Shown here piece by piece: positions 8,880 through 17,846 of a stretch of DNA of 64,000 bases (the stretch's first letter is position 1; every line of letters begins with the position of its first letter). The stretch lies in NCBI RefSeq assembly GCF_009769735.1, contig NZ_WSRO01000002.1, positions 9,101,001 to 9,165,000 on the forward strand, read 5' to 3'. The DNA comes from Streptomyces sp. BA2. GTDB taxonomy: Bacteria; Actinomycetota; Actinomycetes; Streptomycetales; Streptomycetaceae. The translations under genes and the position numbers were made by a program. Below the pieces are notes generated by a model, which did no database searches, was not told the origin of the DNA, and worked only from the letters and a program-made list of their open reading frames with translations.

Positions 8880-9787
8880 TCCGATCTACCTTCTCGTGGG
8901 CTGTGTCTGTGGCGTCACACGTGCGGATCTGAGTGAGTTCGTTGTTGGTCTGTATGGGGTGTCCCGGGTGTGGGGTAGGCACCTGCTCCGGGGGTTGTTT
9001 TGCTGGGGTCATCGGTGTGATGTGTGGTCGGGACAGTGAGTTACAGGGGCGCTGGTCAGTTTGGTGCAGGTTCCTGAGGGGCGGGGGAGTGCAGCGGCGG
9101 GGCGGGTGTCGGAGGGGTGTCTCCTAACTTATGTGTTGTGGCTGGTGGTTGGCGGATCGTGCCTGGTGGGGGTGGGGCTGGGTGTCGTCGGTGCCAGGGG
9201 GTAGGGCGTGGCCGGGATGGGATTTGTTGGCGGCGGTCTGGGGGAAGTCGAGGCCGCCTGGTTTGTGTCCCGGTCGCTGGGGCGTGAGGGCTTCACCGAT
9301 CCGGCGTGTGCGGTTCCTCGCGTAGTCGGAGCAGGTGCTGCCAGGCGGCGGGCGTCAGGAGGTGGGCGCGCGCAGCTGAGACGGCCGCGGCCTGCGCGGA
9401 GGGTAAGGACGTGGCCGCGGTGCCGTCGTTGGCGACGCTGCGGTCGCGGCCTCCTAGACCGCCGCTCTTCCCGTCACCCCTCCTGGTGGCGGGCCGCGAC
9501 CAGCCACCGCCTCACCGCCCGCGGTGACACCCCCACCGCCGCCGCGACCAGCCGCACATGCCTCGCGGCCAGCTCCCCACGCCCGTCCAACATCAGTAGC
9601 CAGGCCACTGCCTGCGACGATGGAGATGCTCCTGGTCTGGGCGATCCGCTCCCGCAGATTCCCTGGCCTGATCCAAGCCGTTGCGGCAGCGGACCAGGGG
9701 CATCCATGGGAGCGCCCCGGCCCAGAAGCGCCGAAGGCCACCGCGGACGTGTGACTCCGGGGCGGCCTTCCTGGTGCGATGAATTGG
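8880..9787. other. About 0.9 kb without a confident gene
   Basis: G-rich, low-information sequence follows the helicase promoter. On the minus strand around 9480-9610 a short coherent stretch ('SQAVAWLLMLDGRGELAARH', 'VGVSPRAVRRWLVAARHQEG') resembles the helix-turn-helix opening of Mu-like or rve-type transposases, but it stops at once; it is at most a transposase shard. Confidence 0.35.
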
Positions 9788-11287
9788 TCAGTGGCTGCCG
9801 GTGAGTTCGCCGCTGAGCCTTTCGTGGATCTGGGCGCTGGGATGGTTGAGCCCGATGATCTCGACGGTCTTGCCGCGCTGCTTGTACTTGGTCTCGATCG
9901 CGTCGAGGGCGGCGACGGAGGAGGCGTCCCAGATGTGGGCGGCGGTGAGATCGATGACGACCTTGTCGGGGTCGGTGGCGTAGTTGAACTGGCCGACGAG
10001 GTCGTTGGAGGAGGCGAAGAAGAGCTCGCCGGTGACGGAGTAGACCATGCTGCTGCCGTCGGGGTCGGCGACCGCGGTGACGTGGGCGAGATGGGCGACG
10101 CGCTTGGCGAAGATGACCATGGCGGTGACGGATCCGACGACGACGCCGATGGCGAGGTTGTCGGTGGAGACCACGCAGACCACGGTGATGACCATGACCG
10201 CGATTTCCCCGGTAGGCATCCGCTTCAGCGTCTTGGGCGCGATGGAGTGCCAGTCGAAGGTCGCGAAGGACACCATCACCATGACGGCGACCAAGGCGGC
10301 CATGGGGATGTCGGAGACGACCGGGCCGAAGACGATGCACAGCACCATCAGGAACGAGCCTGCCAGGAACGTGGAGAGGCGAGTGCGCGCTCCGGACACC
10401 TTCACGTTGATCATCGTCTGGCCGATCATGGCGCAGCCGCCCATGCCGCCGAAGAAGCCGGTGACGATGTTGGCGACGCCCTGGCCGATCGACTCGCGGG
10501 TCTTGGAGGAGTGGGTGTCGGTGATGTCGTCGACCAGCTTGGCCGTCATCAGCGACTCCATCAGGCCGACCAGCGCCATGGCGAGCGCGTACGGGGCGAT
10601 GGTCGTCAGGGTGTCCATCGTGAAGGGCACGTCGGGCAGGCCGGGGACGGGCAGGGAGGAGGGCAGCTCGCCCTTGTCGCCGACGGTCGGCACCGCGATC
10701 CCGGCGGCGACCGTGATCACCGTGAGGATCACGATGGACACGAGCGGCGCCGGGATCACCTTGGTGACCTTCGGGAAGAACACCATGAGCACCAGGCCGC
10801 CGATGATCAACGGGTAGACGGGCCAGGGCACGTCGTGCATTTCGGGGACCTGAGCCATGAAGATCAGGATGGCGAGGGCATTGACGAAGCCCACCATCAC
10901 CGAGCGCGGCACGAACCGCATCAGCTTTGCGACGCCGAGCGCGCCGAGAATGATCTGAAAGACGCCGGCCAGGATGACTGCGGCGATCAGGTAGCCGAGG
11001 CCGTGTTCGCGGTTGAGCGGGGCGATGACCAGGGCCACGGCGCCGGTCGCGGCGGAGATCATCGCGCGGCGCCCGCCGACGACCGAGATCACCACGGCCA
11101 TGGTGAAGGAGGCGAACAGACCGATCGCGGGGTCGACCCCGGCGATGATGGAGAAAGAGATCGCCTCGGGGATCAGCGCGAGCGCGACCACCAGACCGGC
11201 GAGCACCTCGGTGCGCCAGACCTTCGGGTCGTTCAGCCAGTCGGGGCGCAAGCCGCGCAGCCGGGCGGCCGGGGACGGTGCGGACAT
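9788..11287 (-). CDS. SulP-family inorganic anion transporter with STAS domain
   Basis: 499 residues. Hydrophobic core from about residue 20 to 400 with the SulP opening 'AGLVVALALIPEAISFSIIA' and many membrane segments; C-terminal STAS domain (about 410-495) with 'PDKVVIDLTAAHIWDASSVA', containing the D-x-S-S/T pattern. Transports sulfate, bicarbonate or another anion across the cytoplasmic membrane; substrate not determinable, and no fused carbonic anhydrase is present. Start Met (MSAPSPAARLRGLRPDWLND) chosen by family N-terminus; an upstream in-frame Met at 11374 gives an implausible tail. Divergent from a MerR regulator 430 bp away, with a palindromic operator between them, which suggests regulation by that protein. 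Confidence 0.9.
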   Translation of the reverse strand: MSAPSPAARLRGLRPDWLNDPKVWRTEVLAGLVVALALIPEAISFSIIAGVDPAIGLFASFTMAVVISVVGGRRAMISAATGAVALVIAPLNREHGLGYLIAAVILAGVFQIILGALGVAKLMRFVPRSVMVGFVNALAILIFMAQVPEMHDVPWPVYPLIIGGLVLMVFFPKVTKVIPAPLVSIVILTVITVAAGIAVPTVGDKGELPSSLPVPGLPDVPFTMDTLTTIAPYALAMALVGLMESLMTAKLVDDITDTHSSKTRESIGQGVANIVTGFFGGMGGCAMIGQTMINVKVSGARTRLSTFLAGSFLMVLCIVFGPVVSDIPMAALVAVMVMVSFATFDWHSIAPKTLKRMPTGEIAVMVITVVCVVSTDNLAIGVVVGSVTAMVIFAKRVAHLAHVTAVADPDGSSMVYSVTGELFFASSNDLVGQFNYATDPDKVVIDLTAAHIWDASSVAALDAIETKYKQRGKTVEIIGLNHPSAQIHERLSGELTGSH

Positions 11288-11643
11288 AGACAAGAGCAGG
11301 TACCTGTCGTGCTCGGGCACGCCCGTCGTCGTTGCGGGGCGTGCAGGAGGGCGTCGGAGGGCCGGGGCGGCCATCCGCGGAGCCCGCGTACGGCGGGCTG
11401 ACGTTCAGAACGCGGCAGCGGGTACGAGCGAGGGCTCCGGGCGCTGCTTCAGGGGTGCTTCAGGGGCGAAGGGTCACGGCGGGCAGGCGGCGGCGCTGGG
11501 CATCATGGGCATGCGCACGCTCTCTCCTGCAGGCATCGGTCTTCGCCGGGGGCATCGTCGGCCCCGACACGGCTGACGGTCACGGAAAGAACCCGCACCA
11601 TAGAGGGCGGGGACGGCACGGAACCGACCCCGACGATCACTTA

Positions 11644-11667
11644 CTCTACCCTAACGTTACGGTAGAG
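11644..11667. promoter_or_regulatory. Palindromic operator between sulP and merR-type gene
   Basis: A 24-bp inverted repeat, CTCTACC-C-TAACGTTA-C-GGTAGAG, perfect except for the two C bases flanking the TAACGTTA centre. It sits about 52 bp before the GTG start of the MerR-family gene. Length and symmetry match the dyads that MerR proteins bind in a stretched-spacer promoter. Autoregulation is the simplest reading; control of sulP, whose start is 357 bp away, is possible. Confidence 0.65.
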
Positions 11668-11718
11668 ATCGACATCGGCCGCCTGTGGCCTTGGCGACAG
11701 AAGAGGAAGGGCGCCCGC

Positions 11719-12123
11719 GTGAGCAGCGAGCACATGCAGATCGGCGAGGTCGCCACACGGACCGAGCTGTCGCTGCGCACGATTAGGCACTACGAGGAGA
11801 CCGGTCTGGTCATCCCCTCCGCCCGTTCCCAGGGCGGCTTCCGCCTCTACACCGAGGCCGATGTCTCCCGCCTGATGGTGATCCGCCGGATGAAGCCGCT
11901 CGGCTTCACCCTGGACCAGATGCGCGACCTGCTGGAGGCCACCGACCGCCTCGACTCCGGCGAGGAACTGGCGGCCAACGAGCGCGAGGCCCTGCTGGAG
12001 TGCGTACGCGGCTACGAGCAGAACGCGGCCGAACAGGTGGAGAAGCTGCGTACGCAGCTGGCGCGGGCGGAAGAGTTCGCCGCCACCTTGCGCGAACGCC
12101 TCACCCGCGTCCCCGCCCTCTGA
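11719..12123 (+). CDS. MerR-family transcriptional regulator
   Basis: 134 residues from GTG 11719, preceded by AGGAAGG with 8 bases spacing. N-terminal winged helix 'MQIGEVATRTELSLRTIRHY' then 'YEETGLVIPSARSQGGFRLY', the classic MerR signature; a dimerisation coiled coil follows (about 80-130). No conserved metal-binding Cys cluster at the C-terminus, so a metal sensor of the MerR/CueR type is unlikely. Probably controls itself and the divergent SulP transporter through the dyad at 11644-11667. Confidence 0.9.
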   Translation: MSSEHMQIGEVATRTELSLRTIRHYEETGLVIPSARSQGGFRLYTEADVSRLMVIRRMKPLGFTLDQMRDLLEATDRLDSGEELAANEREALLECVRGYEQNAAEQVEKLRTQLARAEEFAATLRERLTRVPAL

Positions 12124-12684
12124 CCCCTTCCCCCGAAGGCCGCGACTCGGCGGGTCAGTTGGCCTGACCGGCCCGCTTTTCCGGGCTCGGCGCCAGCTCC
12201 GGGAGCAGTCGGTCGAGGTGAGCGCGCAGGATCTGCATGGCCCCGGATGCCGAGCGGGTCCGTACGCAGCTGGGTGCAGGCGCAATGCCGGCGTCGGCTC
12301 GGCGCGCGGAGCCTGCAGCTTGCGGTCACCCAGCTGCTCCCGTCGGTGAATGAGAAGACGGCGGCCGCCGTCCTGCTGATCTGCCACGAGGACTGGAACC
12401 TGTCGGTGCTGCAAAGGCTCACCGTCCCGGACCAGTGGCCCAACGCCGACGGCGACGACGTCCACCCGGCCACCCACCGGGTGGACACCGACCAACCACG
12501 GCGTGGGCGACAGCGCCGCTCCAGCAGCAACCTGTCCGGTGCGGGCGGCGGCTCCCCGGGCCAGGCCTTGGGGCAGATGATCACCATGACCGAGCAGGCC
12601 CGCCCGGACCCTGGCCACTGCTCGGCCAGCCCAGCAACCTGGTGTTGTGGTCCCGTGACGCGCGGCATCCGATGTTCAGCAACG
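12124..12684. other. About 0.56 kb without a recognised gene
   Basis: Open frames exist on both strands but none has recognisable domains, a good ribosome binding site or normal third-position bias. Possible decayed coding DNA ('RHPMFSNVTVGLRDVAPEGG' at 12662-12720 plus strand) overlaps the hydrolase 3' end antisense. Confidence 0.35.
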
Positions 12685-13671
12685 TCACCGTCGGGCTGCG
12701 CGACGTCGCTCCCGAAGGCGGCGTCGGCCCGCGGGAAGAGGAACCGGTTCCACGCCGGGCACCACGGGCACGGACAGGGTGCCGATGCCTTCCACCGTGA
12801 GCGTGACGGTGTCGCCGGGCTTGAGGGGCGGCGGGGTCTGTTCACCGCGCACGCCCCACAGTTCGGCGAGGCAGCCGCCGTTGCCGCAGGTCCCCGACCC
12901 GAGCAGATCACCCGGCACGACGCGGGTTCCCCGTGAGGCGTAGGCGACCATTTCCTCGAACGTCCAGCTCATGTTGGACAGCAGATCGCGGCCGACGACC
13001 TCGCCGTTGACCTCTGCGGTCAGGCCTAGGCGCAAGAACCCCTCACTGTCGCGGTATGGCTCCAGCTCGTCGGCGGTGACCAGGCACGGGCCGATGCTGT
13101 TGGCGGTGTCCTTGCCCTTGCAGGGCCCCAGGCCGATGTTCATCTCGGCGGACTGCAGGTCGCGTGCGGACCAGTCGTTGAGGATCGTGTATCCGATGAT
13201 GTGGTCGCGGGCCTGCTCGGGGGTGAGGTCACGCCCCTCACGGCCGATGACGGCGGCCACCTCCAGTTCGAAGTCCAAGGCGGAGGAGCCCGGCGGTATG
13301 GGGACGGCGTCGTCGGGGCCGAGCACCGCGTGGGGGTTGCTGAAGTAGAACGTCGGTGCCTCGTACCACTGCTCGGGCACTCCGCTGGCCCCGCTGACGG
13401 AGCGGCGCACGCCCTCGACGTGTTCCTCGAAGGTCACGAAGTCGCGCAGGGACGCGGGCTGGAACGGTGGTAGTAGCCGCACATCGGCGACGTTCGGGCC
13501 GGGAGGCACCTCCAGTGCCTCCGCGCCCCGGCTGAGCAGGGAGGGCAGGCCGCCGCCGGCCGCGATGACCTCGGTCAGGGACCGCGCCCCGGGAAGCGGG
13601 AACAGGGTGCCGCCCGACTCGATGACGGCGACCCGCACAGAATGGTGGTGCTGATAGGTGACAAAGCGCAT
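12685..13671 (-). CDS. Fumarylacetoacetate hydrolase (FAH) family protein, last gene of the catabolic operon
   Basis: 328 residues. The FAH fold is shown by 'DFVTFEEHVEGVRRS', 'LDFELEVAAVIGREGRDLTP' (metal-ligand ExE), 'HIIGYTILNDWSARDLQ' and 'VVPGDLLGSGTCGNGGCLAE'. In aromatic catabolism this fold hydrolyses C-C bonds of fumarylpyruvate- or acylpyruvate-like ring-fission products or decarboxylates oxalocrotonate; here the product of the extradiol dioxygenase encoded next door is the logical substrate. The C-terminal 20 residues are Arg-rich (AGRRRLRERRRAARR) and may be read-through past the original end. 96 bp separate it from the dioxygenase gene. Confidence 0.85.
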   Translation of the reverse strand: MRFVTYQHHHSVRVAVIESGGTLFPLPGARSLTEVIAAGGGLPSLLSRGAEALEVPPGPNVADVRLLPPFQPASLRDFVTFEEHVEGVRRSVSGASGVPEQWYEAPTFYFSNPHAVLGPDDAVPIPPGSSALDFELEVAAVIGREGRDLTPEQARDHIIGYTILNDWSARDLQSAEMNIGLGPCKGKDTANSIGPCLVTADELEPYRDSEGFLRLGLTAEVNGEVVGRDLLSNMSWTFEEMVAYASRGTRVVPGDLLGSGTCGNGGCLAELWGVRGEQTPPPLKPGDTVTLTVEGIGTLSVPVVPGVEPVPLPAGRRRLRERRRAARR

Positions 13672-13767
13672 AGGAGGCAGCTGCCTTTGTTTGGAGCCGG
13701 GAGCGCGCGGGCTCTGATCAGGGCATGGATAAAACCGGCGCGCCCCCCGGGAGTTGGATCGGATCGG

Positions 13768-14706
13768 TCAGACCGGCGGGGCGATGAACACACCGTGGTC
13801 GACGTCGTTGAAGGACTCCTTGGCGACCATCTCGTTCATCGCGTTGGCGGTGCCCCACTGGTCGGTGACCTCGGGCTGGGAGAAGTCGTAGACGTGCGGG
13901 TGCCAGGTGTCCTCGTCCAGGAGCTCCAGCTCGGTGGTGTACTCCACGGTGTTGCCGTGCGGGTCGAGGAAGTAGGTGAAGGTGTTGTCACCGGCCAGGT
14001 GGCGGCCGGGCCCCCACAGTTTCCGGAATCCGGCGCGCATCACGCGGCCCGAGCCGCGCATGTACTCGTCCAGGCCGCGCATCTCGAAGGAGATGTGGTG
14101 CAGGGCGGTGTGCGGACCCTTGGCCAGGGCCATGGAGTGGTGCTGGTTGGAGATCCGCATGAAGTGCATGACCTCGCCCATGTGCGGTGAGGACAGTGTG
14201 TCGGAGAGGCGGAAGCCCAGGTGCTGCTCGTACCACTGCCGTGTGCGGTCCAGGTCGGGGGAGTTGAGGACGACGTGGGAGAGCTTGACCGGGATTGCCT
14301 CCTTCTCCTCGATCTTGCGGTGCCGGCGCACGGCGACGTCGGCCAGGACCTCGATGGTGCGCCCGTCGACGTCGAAGAACCGGAAGCCGTAGCCGCCGCC
14401 GGGGGTGTCGACCGCACCCGGCCGGCCGAGCAGTTGCACGCCGCCGGCCAGCAGCCGCTCGGCCAGGGTGTCGACGTCCGCCGCGGACGCGGCGCCGTAG
14501 GACACCAGGTCCAGGCGCTTCTCGTCGGCCTTGCGCAGCCGCACCACGTACTGCTCAGGTGATCCTTCGGCGGCCAGGAACGAGATGCCGGAGTCCTCGG
14601 CGACCTTGGACAGGCCCCACACGCCGGCGTAGAAGTCGAGTTGCTTGTCGTAGTCGGGCACGGCGAGGTCGACGTGCCGCAGATGGGTCAGCAGGCGAGA
14701 TGTCAT
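13768..14706 (-). CDS. Extradiol ring-cleavage dioxygenase (type I, VOC superfamily)
   Basis: 312 residues in two tandem VOC modules. The second module carries the putative Fe(II) ligands: His144 (KLSHVVLNSPDLDR), His204 (ALHHISFEM) and Glu255 (GNTVEYTTELE), the normal type I extradiol spacing. Expected reaction: O2-dependent cleavage next to the two hydroxyls of a catechol-type substrate. AAGGAGG is 5 bases before the ATG. The gene lies 12 bp after the amidohydrolase, inside the six-gene operon, so its substrate is probably the product of the flavin hydroxylase and decarboxylase encoded upstream. Confidence 0.88.
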   Translation of the reverse strand: MTSRLLTHLRHVDLAVPDYDKQLDFYAGVWGLSKVAEDSGISFLAAEGSPEQYVVRLRKADEKRLDLVSYGAASAADVDTLAERLLAGGVQLLGRPGAVDTPGGGYGFRFFDVDGRTIEVLADVAVRRHRKIEEKEAIPVKLSHVVLNSPDLDRTRQWYEQHLGFRLSDTLSSPHMGEVMHFMRISNQHHSMALAKGPHTALHHISFEMRGLDEYMRGSGRVMRAGFRKLWGPGRHLAGDNTFTYFLDPHGNTVEYTTELELLDEDTWHPHVYDFSQPEVTDQWGTANAMNEMVAKESFNDVDHGVFIAPPV

Positions 14707-14718
14707 GGTGGTCCTCCT

Positions 14719-15714
14719 TCAGGAGAGATCGAGGAGTGCGGAAGCGGTGGCGCCGCGCACGGCTTCGAAGCCGGCGTCGTCCAGGCGGGCGGCGCGCAGC
14801 GCCCCGAGCGGGTCCGAGGAGCCCATGTCGAAGGGGAAGTCGGAGCCGAGCAGCACCCGGTCGGCCCCCGCTGCGCGCACGAGCTCGCGCAGCACGTGCG
14901 GGTCGTGGACGAGGGAGTCGAAGTACAGGCGCGTGAGGTAGCTGCTGGGCAGATCGGCACAGGTGGCGCCTGCGTCCGAGCGGGCCTGCCAGGCGTGGTC
15001 GGCGCGGCCGATGTGGGTGGGCAGGTAGCCGCCGCCGTGCGCCGCGATGATCCGCAGGCGGGGGTGGCGGTCGAGGACGCCGGAAAAGATCAGATGGGAC
15101 AGGGCGATGGCGTTCTCGGCGGGCTGCCCCACCGAGTTGGACAGGTACCACTGATCCAGGCGCTCATCCAACGTGCAGCCGAAGGGGTGCAGGAACAACA
15201 GCGCCCCGGTCTCCTCGGCTCGCACCCACAACGGTTCCAGGGCGGGGTCGGACAGCTCGCGCCCGGGAGCATGGCTGGAGATCTCCACCCCCAGCAGCCC
15301 CGCCTCCAGCGCGTGGTCCAGTGCCGCGACGGCCAACTGTGGATGCTGCAGCGGCACCAGACCCAGGCCGCGCAGCCGCGACGGCGCGCTCGAACAGTGC
15401 GCCGCGGTGGCCTCGTTGGCGAGGCGGAACACCTTCTGCGCGAGCTCCTCGCCGGCCCAGTAGTGGTAGTGCGACGGGGAGGGGCTGACCAGCTGGACGT
15501 CCACCTGCTGTTCGTCCATGGCCCGCAGCCGGGCCCCGACGTCGGTCAGGCGGGCGAAGCGCTCCCTGATCATCTCGCCGCTGATCTTGAGCGCGGCCGG
15601 ACCGTTGCGCCGCGCATCCAGCGCCTTGGCCTCATCGAGCCCCGGCTGCCCGGCCACCAGTTGCTCCACTTCGGGCAGCAGCACATGGGCGTGGACATCG
15701 ACGGTGTGCGTCAC
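14719..15714 (-). CDS. Amidohydrolase_2 (ACMSD-like) metal-dependent decarboxylase/hydrolase
   Basis: 331 residues from a GTG that overlaps the preceding stop (GTGA). The metal-binding start 'VDVHAHVLLPE' (HxH) is followed by 'GLLGVEISSHAPGRELSD', 'GALLFLHPFGC', 'LRIIAAHGGGYLPTHIGRAD' (metal His) and 'VLLGSDFPFDMGSSDPLGAL' (metal Asp). This is the ACMSD / gamma-resorcylate decarboxylase branch of the amidohydrolase superfamily. In this operon it most likely removes a carboxyl group from an aromatic acid or a ring-fission product. An upstream in-frame extension to 15792 exists but would run deep into the monooxygenase gene. Confidence 0.87.
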   Translation of the reverse strand: MTHTVDVHAHVLLPEVEQLVAGQPGLDEAKALDARRNGPAALKISGEMIRERFARLTDVGARLRAMDEQQVDVQLVSPSPSHYHYWAGEELAQKVFRLANEATAAHCSSAPSRLRGLGLVPLQHPQLAVAALDHALEAGLLGVEISSHAPGRELSDPALEPLWVRAEETGALLFLHPFGCTLDERLDQWYLSNSVGQPAENAIALSHLIFSGVLDRHPRLRIIAAHGGGYLPTHIGRADHAWQARSDAGATCADLPSSYLTRLYFDSLVHDPHVLRELVRAAGADRVLLGSDFPFDMGSSDPLGALRAARLDDAGFEAVRGATASALLDLS

Positions 15715-16841
15715 GGGCGCTCCTGCAGCTGAGACATGGTGCGGGCCATCAGGCCGGGAACATCGGCGTCCCGGACCTGGTCGAGCTGCCACTGGCCCAG
15801 CTGTACGGACGCCTCGACGACCGCCCGCACGCGCCCGATGCGCCGCTCGTAGTAAGCGTTCAGCAGCGTGTCGTCCCAGGTGCCGCTGCCGGCCAGCAGC
15901 TCGGACAGGACCACGGCGTCCTCAAGGGACATCGCCGCTCCCTGGGCGAGAGTGGGCGGGCAGCAGTGCGCGGCGTCGCCGATGAGCACGACGCGGCCGC
16001 GGTGCCAGGAGCCCTCCACCAGCATCTGGTCGAACCAGGTGTAGTTGACCTGCGCGGGGTCGGTGATGGTCTTGGTGATCTCGGGCCAGTAGCCGCCGTA
16101 CGCGGAGGCAAGGTGGACCATCTCGTCGGCGTATGTCTCGGGCGGGAGCGTCGCCCGGTCGCGGTTGGCCTCCACGACGTAGGCGTACAGCGTGTCTTCG
16201 CTGGTGGGGCAGTAGCCGACGATGTAGGCGGGGCCGCCGTAGGCGAGGTCGGTGCGGGTCACGCCCTCGGGGCGCGGTGCGGTCACTCGCCAGATCGCCA
16301 TGCCGGTGGGCTCGGGCTTGTCGGTGATGCCAATTGCGGCGCGGGTGGCGGAGTTCAGGCCGTCGGCGGCTACGACGAGGTCGTAGCGGGCTTCTTGGCC
16401 GTCGCTCAGGCGCACGGTGACGCCGTCGTCGTCCTGCCCGACGATCGTGGCGGTGGTGCCCAGACGGATGGTGGCGCCGTTGGCGCGGACCGCGTCGATG
16501 AGGGCCTGCTGCAGCTGGGGGCGCTGCATGCCCACGGTGGCGGGCAGGTCATCGCCGCCGGTGCGGAGGTCGTCCTGGATGTGCAGCACGGTGCCGTCGG
16601 GCGCTGTGATTCCGACCGATCCGAAACCGTAGCCGGACGCACTGATCTGCTCCCACACGCCCAGATCGCGCAGCACCCGCAGGGCGTTGCCCTGCAGGGT
16701 GATGCCGGACCCGGCAGTGGCATTCCAGTCCTGCCTGGCCTCGACGAGATCGACCGCGACGCCGGCCCGGCGCAGCAGGATGGTCAGGGCGTTGCCTGCC
16801 GCGCCGCCTCCGATCACGAGGACTTTGCGAGAGGGGGCCAT
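15711..16841 (-). CDS. FAD-dependent monooxygenase (aromatic hydroxylase type)
   Basis: 376 residues. FAD-binding GxGxxG-type motif 'VLVIGGGAAGNALTILLRRA' at the N-terminus, DG motif 'YDLVVAADGLNSATRA' near 155-170, and GD motif 'RGRVVLIGDAAHCCPPTLAQ' near 285. These three are diagnostic of class A flavoprotein hydroxylases of the p-hydroxybenzoate hydroxylase family, which need NAD(P)H and O2. AAGGAG lies about 6 bases upstream. Its stop overlaps the amidohydrolase GTG, so the two are translationally coupled. It probably performs the hydroxylation that makes the substrate for the extradiol enzyme. Confidence 0.9.
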   Translation of the reverse strand: MAPSRKVLVIGGGAAGNALTILLRRAGVAVDLVEARQDWNATAGSGITLQGNALRVLRDLGVWEQISASGYGFGSVGITAPDGTVLHIQDDLRTGGDDLPATVGMQRPQLQQALIDAVRANGATIRLGTTATIVGQDDDGVTVRLSDGQEARYDLVVAADGLNSATRAAIGITDKPEPTGMAIWRVTAPRPEGVTRTDLAYGGPAYIVGYCPTSEDTLYAYVVEANRDRATLPPETYADEMVHLASAYGGYWPEITKTITDPAQVNYTWFDQMLVEGSWHRGRVVLIGDAAHCCPPTLAQGAAMSLEDAVVLSELLAGSGTWDDTLLNAYYERRIGRVRAVVEASVQLGQWQLDQVRDADVPGLMARTMSQLQERP

Positions 16842-16854
16842 GGAAGAACTCCTT

Positions 16855-16890
16855 TGTCCCGGTGACTACTTGTGTCCCGGTGACTACTTG
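16855..16890. repeat. 18-bp tandem duplication between monooxygenase and cyclase genes
   Basis: TGTCCCGGTGACTACTTG occurs twice in a row (16855-16872 and 16873-16890). The second copy contains the cyclase stop codon; the duplication lengthens the intercistronic gap to 42 bp and leaves the monooxygenase ribosome binding site intact. Confidence 0.8.
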
Positions 16891-17846
16891 ACGGCGAGCG
16901 GGTTGATGGGTGAGCCGACCGCTCCGGTGATGGGCAGTGGCGGCGCTGCCAGGAAGAACGCGTAGACGCCGTCGGCGGCGCAGTCGGCGGCGAGGGCCTC
17001 CAGGTTCCACATCTCGCCCACGAGCAGGCCCATGTTGGGGATCACGACCTGGTGCAGGGGCTGGAAGGCGGCCTCGAACTCGTTGGGGCGGACCTCAAAT
17101 CCCCAGGTGTCCGTTGCGATCGCGGCGATCTCGCTGCGGTGCAGCCATTCGGCCGTGGTGAACGACAGGCCCGGAGCGGGCCCGCCGGCGTACTCACCCC
17201 AGCCGTCGCGCTGGACCCGGGCCAACTGGCCGGTGCGCACCAGCACGATGTCGCCCCGCTCGACGCCCACCCCCTGAGCGCGGGCGGTCTCCTCCAGGTG
17301 TTCACCGGTGATGGCGAACCCGTCCGTGAGCTCGCCGTCGGTGCCGATCGCCCGGCCGACATCCAGCAGGACGGCGCGACCGGCGATCTGCGCGGCCATG
17401 TGCTCGATGCCGGTCACCTGGTCGCCGCCCGAGGTGACCGTGGTGGCGGCGTCCCGTCCGTTCCATGCCTTGCCGTGGTCGAAGATGTGCCCCAGGCCGT
17501 CCCACTGGGTGGAGCACTGCAGCGGCATCGCCACCACGTCGTCGGCGCCACCGATGCCGTGCGGCAGTCCCTGGGTGCCCAGCGCGGCGTCCGCACCGGT
17601 GTCCAGCATGGTGTGGACCGGGTTCGTGCGCCTGCGCCATCCCTTCTGGGGGCCGTTCATGTCGAAGGGCTGCGCCAGGGAAAAGCTCACGCCGCGGCGG
17701 ATGAGGGCCGCGCCCTGCAGCCGCTTGTCCTCGGTGAGGAAGTTCAGGGTGCCCAGACGGTCGTCGGCGCCCCAGCGCCCCCAGTTCGAGTAGGCCTTGG
17801 CGGCCTGGGCGACCGCGCCCTCGGGATCGTTGCGGTCGAGTCTCAT
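16884..17846 (-). CDS. Cyclase family protein (kynurenine formamidase-like metal hydrolase)
   Basis: 320 residues, ATG 17844-17846 overlapping the preceding stop (ATGA). The family's metal site is visible as 'STQWDGLGHIFDHGKAWNG' (HxxxDxH-type variant), followed by 'GRAVLLDVGRAIGTDGELTD', 'VERGDIVLVRTGQLARVQ' and 'ALAADCAADGVYAFFLAAPP'. Members hydrolyse amides, lactones or related bonds; the N-terminal 'WGRWGADDRLGTLNFLTEDK' is common in the long bacterial subgroup. In this operon it could open a lactone or cleave a formamide or ester before ring attack. The exact substrate cannot be read from sequence. Confidence 0.85.
   Translation of the reverse strand: MRLDRNDPEGAVAQAAKAYSNWGRWGADDRLGTLNFLTEDKRLQGAALIRRGVSFSLAQPFDMNGPQKGWRRRTNPVHTMLDTGADAALGTQGLPHGIGGADDVVAMPLQCSTQWDGLGHIFDHGKAWNGRDAATTVTSGGDQVTGIEHMAAQIAGRAVLLDVGRAIGTDGELTDGFAITGEHLEETARAQGVGVERGDIVLVRTGQLARVQRDGWGEYAGGPAPGLSFTTAEWLHRSEIAAIATDTWGFEVRPNEFEAAFQPLHQVVIPNMGLLVGEMWNLEALAADCAADGVYAFFLAAPPLPITGAVGSPINPLAVK

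Noticed and set aside
9779..11401. Long plus-strand open frame with Asp/His/Gly-rich protein opposite the SulP gene
   Set aside because: It is the antisense image of a GC-rich membrane protein gene; no RBS, unnatural composition.
12247..12936. 229-codon plus-strand frame after the first MerR gene
   Set aside because: No family, no RBS, and its 3' half is antisense to the FAH gene.
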